Shown: positions 10,804 through 22,089 of the stretch, piece after piece
Layout of the letters: each line of letters opens with the position of its first letter
Numbering within the stretch: position 1 is the first letter of the stretch
The notes under the pieces: model-generated
What the model was told of the DNA's origin: nothing
Seen by the model: only the letters and a program-made list of their open reading frames with translations
Database searches by the model: none
Assembly: GCA_947579605.1 (NCBI GenBank)
Contig: OX388314.1
Location: 28,240,948-28,304,947, forward strand
Source of the DNA: Athripsodes cinereus
Taxonomy: Eukaryota > Arthropoda > Insecta > Trichoptera > Leptoceridae
DNA length: 64,000 nt
Reading direction: 5' to 3'
Translations under genes and position numbers: made by a program

Positions 10804-12632
10804 CCTTCGCCTTACTGAAATAAAAAACCTACGCGCGCTCCTAACATGTGTAGTGACTACACATTTTCAAATAAGCTGTTTAAGATAGAAAAAATAGGAA
10901 TAATCATAGCCAAACCATTCGGACAGTTATAAGTAAAGTATTGTACATGTGTATTGTATAGGAAATCATAAAAAATATATAAATTATTGCTGAAAACGTG
11001 AAAAAATAACATTGTCTAGCGCTCATGAACCTAGCGAGAAGACAACTCATTATGAATAGCGAAGGCCAACTGACGGCTGACCGCACGCATAGCGACGCAT
11101 TGTGCAATCGGCATTCATCGGCAATCATCGGCCGATGGTCCGACATACATTTGCGTAAACTGCAGTGGTTGCAAACTATTTAATATGTTATTTAATTAAT
11201 TTATTTATTGTTACACAATTATAAAGACAATCAATGCATAGAAAATGGATTATCCGACCTGTTCTGGGATTTAGCTAAGACAAAATATATGTATGTACTC
11301 ATTTCAAAATTATAATCAAAGTAAATGAAAAATTAAAGTATAACCAGCACATATAATAGTCCATACAACAGTTCAAAAAAAAGAACAGGCAACTTACAAA
11401 CTTACAGATAAAAAAATGATTTACAGAAAATAGATAAAATTAAAAATCATTTAAACCGTAAAAGTTATAAGCAGTAATAGATACAATAAGATGAATAATT
11501 TTATAACTTAGTTCCAAATGTCTCTCGAAGAATCCGCACTTTTATTAACTCTTAAATAATTTTTTTATTTCACAATTAATGATTCTGGATATAATTTAAC
11601 TCAAAAATTAGACTTACCGGTAAATTTATATATTAAAATTCAAAAATCTATTATAATATTAAATACATGGAATATTGTAAAAAAAAATTGAACGCAGATA
11701 TTTCAGGCACGATGCTGGTATTTGAACCTGTGTTTTGAGCCTAATACTTTGATATCCTGTATATCTGGATTGGTGAATTTTTCGCGGCATTAGACTGTTA
11801 AGTTTTTGTATGATCATGACTGATACTGATAATATGGAGACTTATCTGGTTGTATAATACTGAGAAGTGTGGTTGGCCATTCCGCCGCCGCGTAAAAAAT
11901 AATATTATTACGTTTATGTTTATTTTAATTGTAGATAATAATATTTATTTGAAATGTTTACCTACATAATAATATTTATTTTAAATGTTTATATAATAAT
12001 ATTTATAAATAAATCGCTAATAAATCCATAAATGAAGTGCCCTCACAAAGAAATGAACTGAAAAGTAACGTTATATGATATACACCTTTCCCTCTTATGA
12101 TACAATAATATGATGAAAAGTTGGTATTTAGAATAATGTAAAATGAATACCTACCTAGTTATAATTATTGAAATTATTATGGAACGGAAATAATAAATCA
12201 CTTTGAAACCTCTGGTCAACTTCGGAAGTAAAATAATATATCTCTATTGATAAAACACAACTGAGTGCTATTTCGCATAGTCATTCCACAGCACAGTTCG
12301 CGAGAGCGAGACGTAAATAGTATTCACTATCTAACGACAACAGCCGAGTACGAGCAGTCGAAGACACGTGAGATACAGTATTAATACATCGCGCATTTGA
12401 TTGTATTAGTAAGATATTTTGTTTGTGTTTGTAATTTTATTTCCATTCTCCAAAAAATGACTTTGAAATAGTCAATAAGTTCCAATTATTGTCAATATAA
12501 TTTTTTAGTTCGATGCGTAAATATATGACTGAGGATTACCTAGAATCTTGACCTTCTATTTATTGTACTTATTGAAATATTAATTATAAACAGAAGCATG
12601 TGTACTGGCTACACATTTTAGTACGGCGAAAG
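10804..12632. mobile_element. Possible piggyBac-like non-autonomous element
   Basis: TTAA at 10800-10803 is followed by CCTTCGCCTTACTGAAA, and the inverse complement of CTTTCGCCGTACTAAAA is followed by TTAA at 12633-12636. A second inverted motif (ACATGTGTAGTGACTACACA near 10843; its counterpart near 12599) lies further in. TTAA target sites and CCYT-type ends fit piggyBac. The ends match at only about 11 of 13 bases and no transposase is present, so this is tentative. Confidence 0.4.
11590..11902 (+). repeat. 3' end of RLE-type (R2/R4-like) LINE
   Basis: Reads LDLPVNLYIKIQKSII then the same 3' UTR found at 25120-25385 and, reversed, at 14483-14760, ending CGCCGCCGCGTAAAAAA. Heavily 5'-truncated copy. 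Confidence 0.75.
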
Positions 12633-12639
12633 TTAATGA

Positions 12640-13270
12640 AATTCTTTGATACAACTCGTATTCGAACTTAATTATGTATTACGTTAGAACAAAATAATGC
12701 TTTACTTTATTTATCTCGTATCTATTAGTAAAGGTATCTCATATAAATTCCAGCATAATTATATTAGTGCCGAATATAAAATATTTCAAGAGAGTAACAA
12801 TATACACAATATTAGGTATAGGTAGTAATAACGTCTTCTTTATTAATAGGCACGGTATAAAGATATATTATGTACTCAGTATGATTGTAAAAGCCTTGAT
12901 TAAATATTAATGTACCTTCCGAGTAAGTGCCTTCTTATTCTCTTTGGTCAAATAAAGACATGCCATTTACCGACGTGCAATTTACCGCACAATAATTAAT
13001 AAAGTTTATTACAAAGTGTTCGTGATTGGTGGTCAACGCGGAGTATTTTTCTCAAGTACTAGGTGTAATACTTCCCATTCCCGCAAAGTTTTAAGGCGCT
13101 TTCATATTGTATTAAAATAACCTTGATCTGCACTCGCCATTGCAGCTATGTGTGCTTTAGAAGAAAAAAAAACATATTGCACTTTTGATTTCGGTGATGA
13201 TGTTTCATAATACATATAAACATACTTAGTTTTATTAAATTTTATACACCTTCTCAGAAAAAAATATTTT
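12640..13270. other. AT-rich intron sequence
   Basis: No coding, RNA or repeat structure seen. Confidence 0.6.
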
Positions 13271-13276
13271 TCTTTA

Positions 13277-13420
13277 TTATTATACCCTCACGCCGTATCC
13301 CAAGTGGGGCAGGCAGAAAGAACAGAAAGACATAGGTCTGTCCTTACATACTTCTTTCGCTTTGCAATTTCTCATGCACGTTCGTCAATTTCACTCACTC
13401 AACACATACCGTCCTTGAGA
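13277..13420 (-). pseudogene. LINE C-terminal fragment, family F
   Basis: The minus strand encodes a decayed AKE..KDR....LSACPTWDTA* ending, then GAGGGTATAA. The same ending occurs at 37460-37620 and 40310-40470 (AYPTWDTA*). It resembles the extreme C-terminus of RTE-like LINE ORFs. Too short for clade placement. Confidence 0.6.
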
Positions 13421-13494
13421 ATTAGAGAGATGCTTAATTTATTTTGAAATCTTAAATCAAATTAAAAACTCTCTGATAGACATCCTTATTTTTT

Positions 13495-13734
13495 TTTTAT
13501 TATATTTATTTATTTACTTAAATTCACGGCATAAGCCTATTACATGATAAAATACATTATACATAACATTTATAAATACAACAGTGACAAGTCTAACAAA
13601 ATTATATGTCATTAAATATAAAAAAAAAAACCAAATGACCAAACAGCAAACAGAGAACCAAATTTTATGTGGTACATGCAATGTGAGACAACATTAATAA
13701 CACAATATACATATATAATATATACATACAGACA
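13495..13734 (-). repeat. LINE 3' tail, family C, interrupted by the hAT element
   Basis: Minus strand has TCATGTAATAGGCTTATGCC then GTGAATTTAAGTAAATAAAT, as in 27805-28095 (minus) and 56830-57045 (plus). The copy breaks at the hAT insertion and resumes at 17025 (ACACAAATACACATG matches 28056-28070), so it is the older host sequence. Confidence 0.65.
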
Positions 13735-14482
13735 CAGTGGCGTAGCTAGGGGGGGGCAGGGGGGGACATATGTCCCCGGGCGCCGCTTTAGGGGGCGCCA
13801 AAATGAGTATTAAAACTATTTTTTTTAATTTCATTTTGATGTCAACAAATGTATTCCAAATACGTTTGCAAGATTGAATTTTGGAGCTCCACAAATATCT
13901 TCATTACAAACCAGTTGGCAAATACGATTTTAGCGCCCCCATTGAGAACTAAGGGGCGCCATTCTACTCATAAACCAAATGACACATCCACAATACAGGA
14001 TTGCTGATGGCGTTTTTTTTTTAACAAAGATCAGTTTGGGTTCAAATATTATTCTTCATAACTGAAAGTGGCATCTGGTTTTATCAAATTATACAGGTTG
14101 GATAATTTCGAGTCGAATATAGGATTTTACTTGAGTGCAAAGAAAATAGTATACCTAATACTTCACATTACATATAGTTGAAAAGAGATAAATTTGTCAT
14201 TAGATAGAAATGTAGCAAGTAAGTTGTCGTTTTAAATAATATTTGAAATCTAGCAAATTTTTCGTTAATTATATTTTATTTTACTTGCAAGAAAAAACAA
14301 CATTGGAATTTTTTTCATTACTCATCACATCATCGCTGATTTTGGATTATCATGTAAAAATTGTTAATTTTTTTGACAACTTTCGCATTTTTTTCTGAAA
14401 AAGTTTTTACTAACATTTTTAAAATTTCATTTAACCAGTCATGTTTTATAAGTATATTTTAATTTTTTATAAAATTTTAACT

Positions 14483-16237
14483 ATACGCGGCGGCAGAGTT
14501 GCCATCCACACTTCTCAGCATTATACAACCAGATGAGTCTCCATATGATCAGTCATGATTATACAAAAACTTAACAGTCTAATGCCGGGAAAAATTCACA
14601 TATCCAGATATACAGGATATCAAAGGATTAGGCTCAAAACATGGGCTCAAAATACCAGCATTGTGCCTTAAATATCTGTGTTCTAAAATTTTCTTACAAT
14701 ATTACAAGTATTAATTTTAATAGATTTTTGAATTTTAATGTATCAATTTACCGGTGAATCTAATTTTTGCAAATTATTTATTAAAGATTTTGGAGCTACC
14801 CCTGTAGCTGACAAAACTAATGGTATTATGTAAACGGACCTACATAGAATGCCAATTTTTTTTTATTTCTCCTGCTAGTTTTGTATTTTTTCTGCGACAG
14901 TTGTTGGAATATTATGCTTATTTGGTACAGCGATGTCTATTACATACGTAATTTTAATTTGTTTATCATTTAATTCTAAATCGGGTCTATTATGATGTAT
15001 TTGTCTATCTTTTATATTTGTTTTATCATAATAGATCCTATAATTTTGATTTTATAACACCGGTTCCGGGTTGTATTTATAGTATGGTATTATATTTCGC
15101 GAGTTTATTAAATTATGTTTAATTGCTAAATTTTGATGTATTATTTTTCGACATGATTATGTCTATTAGTATATTCAGTTTGAGCGAGAGTAGAACAACC
15201 CGAAACTATATGTTGTATAGTTTCCGATTTGGCCAGACATTTTCTACATGAATCGTTAGTTGTATTTTGATTTTTTATAATGTATTTTTGGTATTTTTTT
15301 TGTATTTATTGTGTGTTTACTTGTTCTTGAACAACCAGTATAAAACCCTCGGTTTTCCCATACACTTCCCCAAAGGTAAACCATCTGTTTGACGGATATT
15401 TGTCACTTGTTTGTTATGAATCTTTATTTTTTTATTTTTATGTTGATTGTTATAATTATTATTGAAATAAGTTATATGTGTATGTTATATTGATTTGAGA
15501 TCTATCATGTAAAAGGCTTTTGCCGTTTATTGTTTTAATAAAAATAAAAACATGAAATTGGTTGAGATCATTGAGGTGTCTAGCATGAAGTTCTTTCCTA
15601 TTTTAAGATTCTTACAAAATATTTTAATAGTTTATTCGCGTACCTACTGTTTCGACATATAAATTTAATGATGTATGATTTTTCTCGGTCTGCCGGTCGG
15701 TATAATTTTATGTAATGTAAAATTATTTTGTTTATTTTTGAAAAATGTTTTAAGAGATTCAATTTGATCATTATGTAAAGAGGAAATGTTAACGATTCCT
15801 CTTCCTCCTATACTTCTAGGCAGATTCAACCTTTTTTTCGCGGAATTTGGATGGTGATATCTTTTTTTCGTTAATTTTGTTCTTATTAATCTTTCTAATT
15901 TATTTAAATTGGTTTTTGACCATTTTATAATGCCAAATGAGTATGTTGATAACGGAATAGCCTACGCGTTTATTGCTTTTTCTATATTTTTAGCTGATAG
16001 ATCGCTTTTACCTAAATATTTTATTTTATCTATCTTTAAAATCATTTGTTAATTTATTTTTGTTTTCAGTGCGATATAGATTTTTGGACTGCGGAAGTAT
16101 TTGTATATTTCATTTTTATTAAGATTATTTATTTGATAATGTGAAGCTATATCCTGACATTCTAAAATTTTACCTTTTTCAATATGAAAAGTTTAACATT
16201 TACCTGGCTTAATTGTTTACAATCGTATAGAAAATTA
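14483..16237 (-). pseudogene. RLE-type (R2/R4-Dong-like) LINE, truncated and decayed
   Basis: On the minus strand the LINE 3' UTR comes first (14483-14640, near CGCGGCGG). Reading toward lower coordinates from about 16200, the protein remnants are a decayed reverse transcriptase C-terminus with IPLSTYSFGIIKW near 15950, then HHPNSAKKRLNLPRS.GGRG near 15820, then a Cys-rich segment near 15200. The restriction-like endonuclease follows near 14950 (RPDLELNDK then VIDIAVPNKHNI). The R-P-D...D motif is the hallmark of the PD-(D/E)xK endonuclease used by R2/R4-type LINEs. Many stops and frameshifts make it non-functional. The fragments at 11590-11902 and 24815-25385 are the same family. It inserted into the hAT element and is the largest remnant of its family here. 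Confidence 0.8.
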
Positions 16238-16245
16238 TTAATCTG

Positions 16246-16862
16246 TAGTGTTGTGGAATACTCTAGAAATTATTTTTCGAGAAATTTCTCGAAGTGGAGA
16301 ATTTTGGAGAATTATGGTTTATTTTGAGGCAAAATATTTTTTATTGTTCATTTTTACAATAAGGATATGGTAATGTGTAAAAAGAATACACTTAAAAGAC
16401 TAGTTTTTAAAAGGAACAAATATAACATGGGAAAATTGATGATTTTCAATTTTAAGTAGAGTTCATTGTTCACTTATTAGTTACTAGTTTTTGTAATCCG
16501 TCATCGCTCGGGTTGAAATAAACAGATAACCGACAAATAAATGAGTGATTGAAAAAATACAGTAAACATTTACGTAAATAATAGTAGTAAAAACCTCTTT
16601 CCAATGAAAAAACTTGAAGTTTGCCACCACACATGCCCATTTAAAAAAATGGTAGGTACCTTCATGGAAAAAGTATTAAAATACCTCTAATTTGGGCCCA
16701 AATCAGCCCGATGAAGTTTTAGACCGATCAGGTTTTCCGGTATTGGGCGAATGGTTATAATATTTTTGTGAAAATTATGGAGAGAAATTTCTCTTCTGTC
16801 AGAGGAGATAATTCTCGTTCTCGAGAAATTTCTTTTGAGAATTTTCTCTACTCACATCACTT
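16246..16862. mobile_element. hAT MITE nested inside the LINE/hAT complex
   Basis: Ends TAGTGTTGTG and CACATCACTT are imperfect inverted repeats (8 of 10). Flanks are TTAATCTG (16238-16245) and TTAGTCTG (16863-16870), an 8-bp duplication with one mismatch. Subterminal GAGAAATTTCTCGA-type palindromic motifs occur at both ends (16291-16304; 16821-16835). No coding capacity. Confidence 0.7.
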
Positions 16863-17069
16863 TTAGTCTGTATTTTATTTCATTAAAATACCAGATTGAT
16901 GCTTCGAAAATGAACCATATAAATCGTAAAATTTCAAAATTTTCTTGACGGCTCCGAGAAGGGGCGCCGACTTTGTGCCATGTCCCCGGGCGCAGATGAC
17001 CCTAGCTACGCCACTGTACAGACACACAAATACACATGAATGGTATAAGGTATTCCATTATAAATGATT

Positions 17070-17150
17070 GTCCTCAACGTGACAAAGAAACAAGTCATCC
17101 AGGAAGAGTGGTATGCGTCATCGCTGAATCGCAGATGTAAATTTAACCAT
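17070..17150 (-). repeat. Dispersed repeat A, fragment, reversed
   Basis: Minus strand has CAGCGATGACGCATACCAC and the downstream TTGAGGACAATCAT segment of the family. Confidence 0.6.
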
Positions 17151-17337
17151 TTTCATGAATTAGATTTAAATCTTACTGATGATGCGTAGGATAGGTTGAG
17201 GTCTCGTTTTTCAAGTGTGAATTGCGTAGAAAATTTCATTTTATCAACTCTCAATCGCCTATTAATTTCATTCCCTAATTAGACAATTATTAAATTTACA
17301 AATAAGTATTTTTCTCCAGATCTGGCAAAATTTGAAT

Positions 17338-17565
17338 CTGTAAATTTAATGGAATTTCGGCTATACTTTATCGGAGCTCAAAATGTTACGCGCTCAACTG
17401 GATACTGAAGCTAAGGGTGAATTTACAAATTCGATATTATCGCGATACTCACTGTAAATTTAATGGAATTTCGGCTATACTTTATCGGAGCTCAAAATGT
17501 TACGCGCTCAACTGGATACTGAAGCTAAGGGGGAATTTACAAATTTGATATTACCACGATACTCG
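17338..17565 (+). repeat. 114-bp tandem duplication
   Basis: Two adjacent copies (17338-17451 and 17452-17565) starting CTGTAAATTTAATGGAATTT and differing at only a few positions. No coding meaning seen. Confidence 0.9.
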
Positions 17566-17569
17566 CTGT

Positions 17570-18475
17570 ATAAAAAATAACTACAAAGTAATTAAATAAA
17601 TTCGATAAATTGCCTTGTCGGTAAATTGACGCGTCGAGTAATTGTTTGGCCTTGTAGGTTGTATGTATAGTAGGTACCTACTTGTTCTACAAGATAGATG
17701 GCTCTGTCGTAGAGGAACATTAAAATAAATTGCTGCAAAGATAACTAATATATTATAATATCTATCTACTAGCCAACCAGCTTCATATTGTATTAACATC
17801 AACCATAGAGAAAATGACTAAACAGAGATGAGAACAGTCCGTCGATTTGTACAATCGATATTATCTTTTAATCAAGATGTTTCGTAAATAAATTAATTAT
17901 CTATCGCAAACAAATTAATTATCTCCTCTTGACGTTTTTTAATCTGTGTCTGTTAATAATGAACTATAATAAATATAAGTCAAACTAAATCACTTCTAGG
18001 AATTAACAAAAAAGTTTTTAGCCAAATCTAAACCTTAATCATTGTTAAAAAAAATACATATTTAAAAGCTCTCAATATTATAAATTATTTTAAGTCTGAA
18101 GAAATTGAAAATAAAAATCACAAGATTAAACGCTAACAGTCGATTATTATTCATGGTGAATTTTGTTTCCGATTGATTATTTATTTATTTACTTATCAAA
18201 TACAAACGTACGCCAACAGACCCACCATTTATGAGTAAAAAATATAAGCAATACTAATTGTTCCCCTTTACGGGAATTAATGTGCTATCTCATCTAAAAT
18301 CCTCACCAAAGAAGGAATCCCACAAAAAATCCACCGAGAGCACAGACCCAAAACTCTAGATTGGTCTCAGAAGACGCATTGAGGGACGCCGACAGACAGC
18401 GGGAATCAGAGAGAAGCAATCCAATAATTTAAATAAAGCTACAATAAATCAATCGTACAATATGATAATGTGTTT
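17570..18475. other. AT-rich intron sequence
   Basis: No gene seen. A GC-richer 130-bp patch at 18295-18420 may be another element remnant but matches nothing I can name. Confidence 0.55.
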
Positions 18476-18479
18476 ATCA

Positions 18480-18720
18480 ACTAATATTGCCACATGAAGT
18501 CTGATCGATTAACTCTATATATCCACTAAGTTTTCTAGAAAGGTATGAAGGACCAAGCCAACATTCAGAGAGCACAATGATATCCCAGTCGGTAGACATA
18601 TCAGACAACTCAATAACAAAAGCATCTTTTTTTTACTAATACTTCTTATGTTAATGAGTATAACTTTAAGACAACATTTTGGAGTCAATATGGAAGGAGC
18701 ATTTTTTATTTATAACTAAT
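18480..18720 (-). pseudogene. LINE endonuclease N-terminal fragment
   Basis: The minus strand reads ILINIRSISKK, shifts frame, then continues FVIELSDMSTDWDIIVLSECWLGPSYLS. LN/NIRS near the start and D.I.LSE.WL about 35 residues later are the signature of the apurinic-like endonuclease at the N-terminus of Jockey/CR1-type LINE ORF2. Only about 70 codons remain, broken by one frameshift. No reverse transcriptase follows. It is a fragment of a dead LINE within the GluN2 intron. Confidence 0.7.
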
Positions 18721-19354
18721 CTAGACTATTTCTTTTGCGCCGTTTTTAGAAAATCATAGGAAAGGTGCATGATAGGTATATAATAGCCTTAACAACTTGA
18801 AAGTGAGTGGAATAGTAATTTTGATAGTTCAATTTGATAAACCGACCGTAATTATTTTAACTAAATAATCGATTAGAATTTTAGAGACTGAAAGAATTTA
18901 TCAAACAAAAATCTCATAATCTTTCGATTACTTACAGATCGATTGAATTCGAAATTATTGCAATTAACGAATGTGTGTGCTATTCGCATCACTATTATTA
19001 TATTTCGCATATATAACTCAACTACTTCTAGACAAAGAGACTATAAACTGTAAGTATACGAGCAAGTTGTTTCCTAGAATATTAATTATTATTGTTGTTG
19101 CATGTTGTCCGCATCTTCAGTATTAATAATTATTATTAGATATATAATCTATTTTCTCCCGATAATAATAACTTTGTAAATGGAACAATAGTTGTTAGAG
19201 CTATGTGTAAACTTGATACATTAGATTTTCATTTTAAACGAGTTCACTTTAAAAAACTTCGGTCTTCGTTTATGAAGAGAAGCGCTTTTACCCCCCGGAA
19301 GGAGCTTTGAAGGAAAATCACATTAGATGAAATTTTACTTCTTCTAGTCGCCGG

Positions 19355-19430
19355 TAAAAAACGGGCCTCTCTCTCTCGTCTGTAGGTTTTCTAGTGTGCT
19401 GTTAAAGGCAGGTGTTCATAAAATCTCACT
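19355..19430 (+). repeat. Dispersed repeat A, 5' fragment
   Basis: GGTAAAAAACGGGCCTCTC..TAGGTTTTCTAGTGTGCTG and AAAGGCAGGTGTTCATAAAA correspond to the 5' third of the family. Confidence 0.6.
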
Positions 19431-19499
19431 TATAATACAATTAACATCTACAATTTAACAATTAGGGGATCCTATCACAGTCTACACGTTAGTTACTTG

Positions 19500-19790
19500 C
19501 AGTTAGTAAATTAAACATTATATCCATCCCATAACAGCAACTCTTACAAGTGAAATAATCAGCAGATCAACTGCTTGTGGTAAACATGCAAATCATCCTC
19601 TCCATGTGAACAAAATTTAAGTCAATCGGTATAGGTGTCACACCTCATTGCTAAACTGAATATGTTGAATGTACCTATTTTAAATAAATATATTTATCGA
19701 ATACCTGCCTCGTTCAGAACACCCAAAAACTTACAAAAAAGGGATTTCTTTTCTTTACCGGGAACATTTCATCTTGAAACTTGTAATTAA
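19500..19790 (-). repeat. Dispersed repeat A, nearly full length, reversed
   Basis: The minus strand follows the family consensus from CCCGGTAAAGAAAAGAAATC through the CAGCAATGAGGTGTGACACC block to the GATCTGCTGATTATTTCAC end. Confidence 0.75.
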
Positions 19791-19824
19791 TTGCATTGTT
19801 TTGATTTTAATAGTAAGTTTGACA

Positions 19825-20019
19825 TTATTTTTGTATATACATCAGGGTGTGCTTGGGTTTCCCTCTTCCTGAGACCTTGTCTATCAACCTCTTGGCGCTC
19901 TCAAGTTCTAAAGGTTCATTGGATGCTTCGGGGGTGCTGGGGTGGGCGTGGATTGGAGAGGTGAAAAGTTCAATTAATACTACATTTATGCCTTTAATAG
20001 GACGCAGCGTTGACCACAT
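19825..20019 (-). other. Unrecognised GC-richer open frame in the GluN2 intron
   Basis: A 64-codon frame in the gene's own orientation, in a block clearly richer in G+C than its surroundings. It contains an acidic/basic stretch (LELESAKRLIDKV) but no family motif that I recognise. I see no convincing paired splice sites in phase with the receptor. It may be a fragment of a mobile-element ORF. Confidence 0.25.
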
Positions 20020-20344
20020 AATTTTTTTTTATTGTTTACGTTATATAACCTTTATGATGAGCCTGCTGGTATATTATTGCAAAATAAATAAAATAAACTC
20101 CACAGAAGTCAGTAGATTAGATGTTGCTTGTATTAATTGTGAATATATTTGTGTTACACTATATTTATTATGGTTTTCTAGTTAGCTGGTTGTTTGAAAA
20201 TAATTGTGTGGTAATAGAAGTATGTTTAAATGTCGGAAAACCTCCATCAATGTCTATAGAGACAAGAAGAAGAAATGAGGAAAAGAGAAAGGGGTTTAGA
20301 TTGGCAGGAAGTGGTATTTGGATGGAATAGTAAAAAGTTTTCTT

Positions 20345-21115
20345 ATACCTAAATAATATGCGAATTCAAAACTACTTTAGTTTTTTTTTGTTTTCTACTT
20401 TCGTGTTGTTTATTTGTTTTATACATATTTCCAACTTTAATGATTTTTTTTTTCAAAGAAAAGATATTTTCTCAACCCTAAGTGTGTGTCTTTGGACCGA
20501 TTTGTCAATGTACCCCTACAGTAACTTTTATCCTAAGCTAGCCTTTAAGTTTATTAATATCTAATAAACTCTTCATAATTCACTCAGTGTGTGTCTTTGG
20601 ACCAATTTGTCAATGTACCCCTAGAGTAACTTTTATCCTAAGCTAGCTTTTAAGTTTAATACCTAAATAATATGCGAATTCAAAACTACTTTAGTTTTTT
20701 TTTGTTTTCTACTTTCGTGTTGTTTACGAGTATTTGTTTTATACATATTTCCAACTTTAATGATTGTTTTTTCAAAGAAAAGATATTTTCTCAACCCTAA
20801 GTGTGTGTCTTTGGACCGATTTGTCAATGTATCCCTAGAGTAACTTTTATCCTAAGCTAGCCTTTAAGTTTATTAATATCTAATAAACTCTTCATAATTC
20901 ACTCTGTGTGTGTCTTTGGACCAATTTGTCAATGTACCCCTAGAGTAACTTTTATCCTAAGCTAGCCTTTAAGTTTATTAATATCTAATAAACTCTTCAT
21001 AATTCACTCAGTGTGTGTCTTTGGACCAATTTGTCAATGTACCCCTAGAGTAACTTTTATCCTAAGCTAGCTTTTAAGTTTACTAACATCTAATAAACTC
21101 TTCATAATTCACTCG
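20345..21115 (+). repeat. Composite tandem repeat (105-bp units within ~315-bp units)
   Basis: A 105-bp unit starting GTGTGTGTCTTTGGACC occurs at 20482, 20587, 20801, 20906 and 21011. A longer ~315-bp unit starting TACCTAAATAATATGCGAAT occurs at 20345 and 20660 and includes the smaller units. Copies are over 90% alike by eye, so recent expansion is likely. Confidence 0.9.
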
Positions 21116-21190
21116 ATTGCAGGTGCATTGCCGTAAAATGAAATAAGAAATAATAAACTCTGGTTTTTGCTGGTTCATATGTAGCCTTCT

Positions 21191-21366
21191 GAGTTTGTCG
21201 GTAGCCTGGAGGTAGAGTCTCGGCTTCTGGAACAAGGGGTCCGTGGTTCGATCCCAGGTGCCGGCAAACTCTCCTTTCACGGCACAAGCTTTTAGCTTAG
21301 TGTGAAAGGTGTATAAGGTTGTATTTGGGTTTATAACAAAATCCAGATATATCTTTTAAAAAAAAA
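21191..21366 (+). mobile_element. tRNA-derived SINE, family S1
   Basis: A tRNA-like head has an A box (GTAGCCTGGAGGTAGAGTC) and a B box (GGTTCGATCCC). The 8-bp acceptor-like ends TTTGTCGG and CCGGCAAA can pair. The tail has TTTGGGTTTATAACAAAA and a short poly(A). Related copies are at 24441, 25907 and (reversed) 39551. Confidence 0.85.
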
Positions 21367-21694
21367 TATAGATCGTAAAATAGTAAATAAATCGACCATA
21401 GACCATTTCATTGATTAATTTCCTTAGACCAATCAGATATAGGTACTAATAATTGTTTTACTCATATTATTATACTTCATGGTGCATACATATTTTAAAA
21501 TTATTCTACATGTTTGTTCAAGTGTGTATAAGATTCTGCAATTTGTTCACCCAAGTGTTTGAAAATAATATTTTAACTCTTTATTATTAAATGCTATGAC
21601 ATCAAATTTTCTTAGGATTGAAGTTAGCCAATGTCTTCATATTTATTTATTCTTTACTATACATTGATTTGAAATAATTTTATAGAGACACACA

Positions 21695-21775
21695 TTCAAA
21701 TACAGTCAATAAACACAAGGCGAATTTATAACAAAGGCGCGATCTTTTCCAGCCAACCCAAATACTTTACATTTA
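21695..21775 (-). repeat. LINE 3' tail, family D, reversed
   Basis: Minus strand has GGGTTGGCTGGAAAAGATCGCG, the family-D tail motif. Confidence 0.6.
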
Positions 21776-21844
21776 TTTCGCAACGAAAAAATGCTCCTTC
21801 CATATTTAGGTACATAGATTTATTTACAAAATGTTTATTCTTAC

Positions 21845-22046
21845 CATATCGGTTTTCCTGTTAACCAATTCATTAATGAGTCCATTCCATTTTCCGTTCA
21901 CTAATGTGCCCCATCTTCCATCTTCAACCCTGACCAGCTCATACGTGAATCCTAGCTCTTCAGCAAACTTCTCCAGAAGATCGATACAGAAACCAGAGCA
22001 GCAGTTGAAGAATGAACCATTCTTATGAGCTGCACCGATGTCAACT
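21845..22046 (-). CDS. Nmdar2: NMDA receptor GluN2-type subunit, exon (S1 segment)
   Basis: A 202-nt exon with a canonical acceptor (TTCATTATTTTCAG, exon base 22046) and donor (ATG then GTAAGAAT). It encodes [19 protein letters not shown], then [18 protein letters not shown], then [20 protein letters not shown] and KTDM. The CC.GFCIDLL and W.G.(V)NG.WNG(L/M)I.E motifs are diagnostic of the first half (S1) of the GluN2 glutamate-binding domain. The exon starts at codon position 3, so an upstream exon must end with two codon bases; it is not visible in the remaining 42 kb. It ends on a codon boundary and continues in frame into 9849-10007. Gene identity is by motif recognition; splicing is inferred from sequence. 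Confidence 0.92.
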
Positions 22047-22089
22047 CTGAAAATAATGAAAAAATACATTGAATATACCTATATAATTC

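Larger units (their letters stand above)
13735..17016. mobile_element. hAT-superfamily element, non-autonomous, with nested insertions
   Basis: Starts CAGTGGCGTAGCTAGGG and ends CCCTAGCTACGCCACTG. The 8 bases on both sides are TACAGACA (13727-13734 and 17017-17024), a perfect 8-bp target duplication as made by hAT transposases. Subterminal GGGGCGCC motifs recur near both ends (13781-13800, 13952, 16960). No hAT transposase is visible. The interior is occupied by a reversed LINE (14483-16237) and a smaller hAT MITE (16246-16862). Confidence 0.88.
10012..21840. other. GluN2 intron, filled with mobile DNA
   Basis: The intron runs from the donor at 21844 to the acceptor at 10008 on the minus strand (11,837 bp). 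It holds the LINE, hAT, MITE, SINE and tandem repeats listed separately. Unassigned stretches in it (10012-10280, 12640-13270, 17570-18475, 18725-19350, 20020-20340, 21370-21690) are AT-rich and show no gene. Confidence 0.8.

Noticed and set aside
13735..17016. Autonomous hAT element
   Set aside because: The internal coding traces are reverse transcriptase and restriction-like endonuclease from a LINE in reverse orientation, not a hAT transposase.
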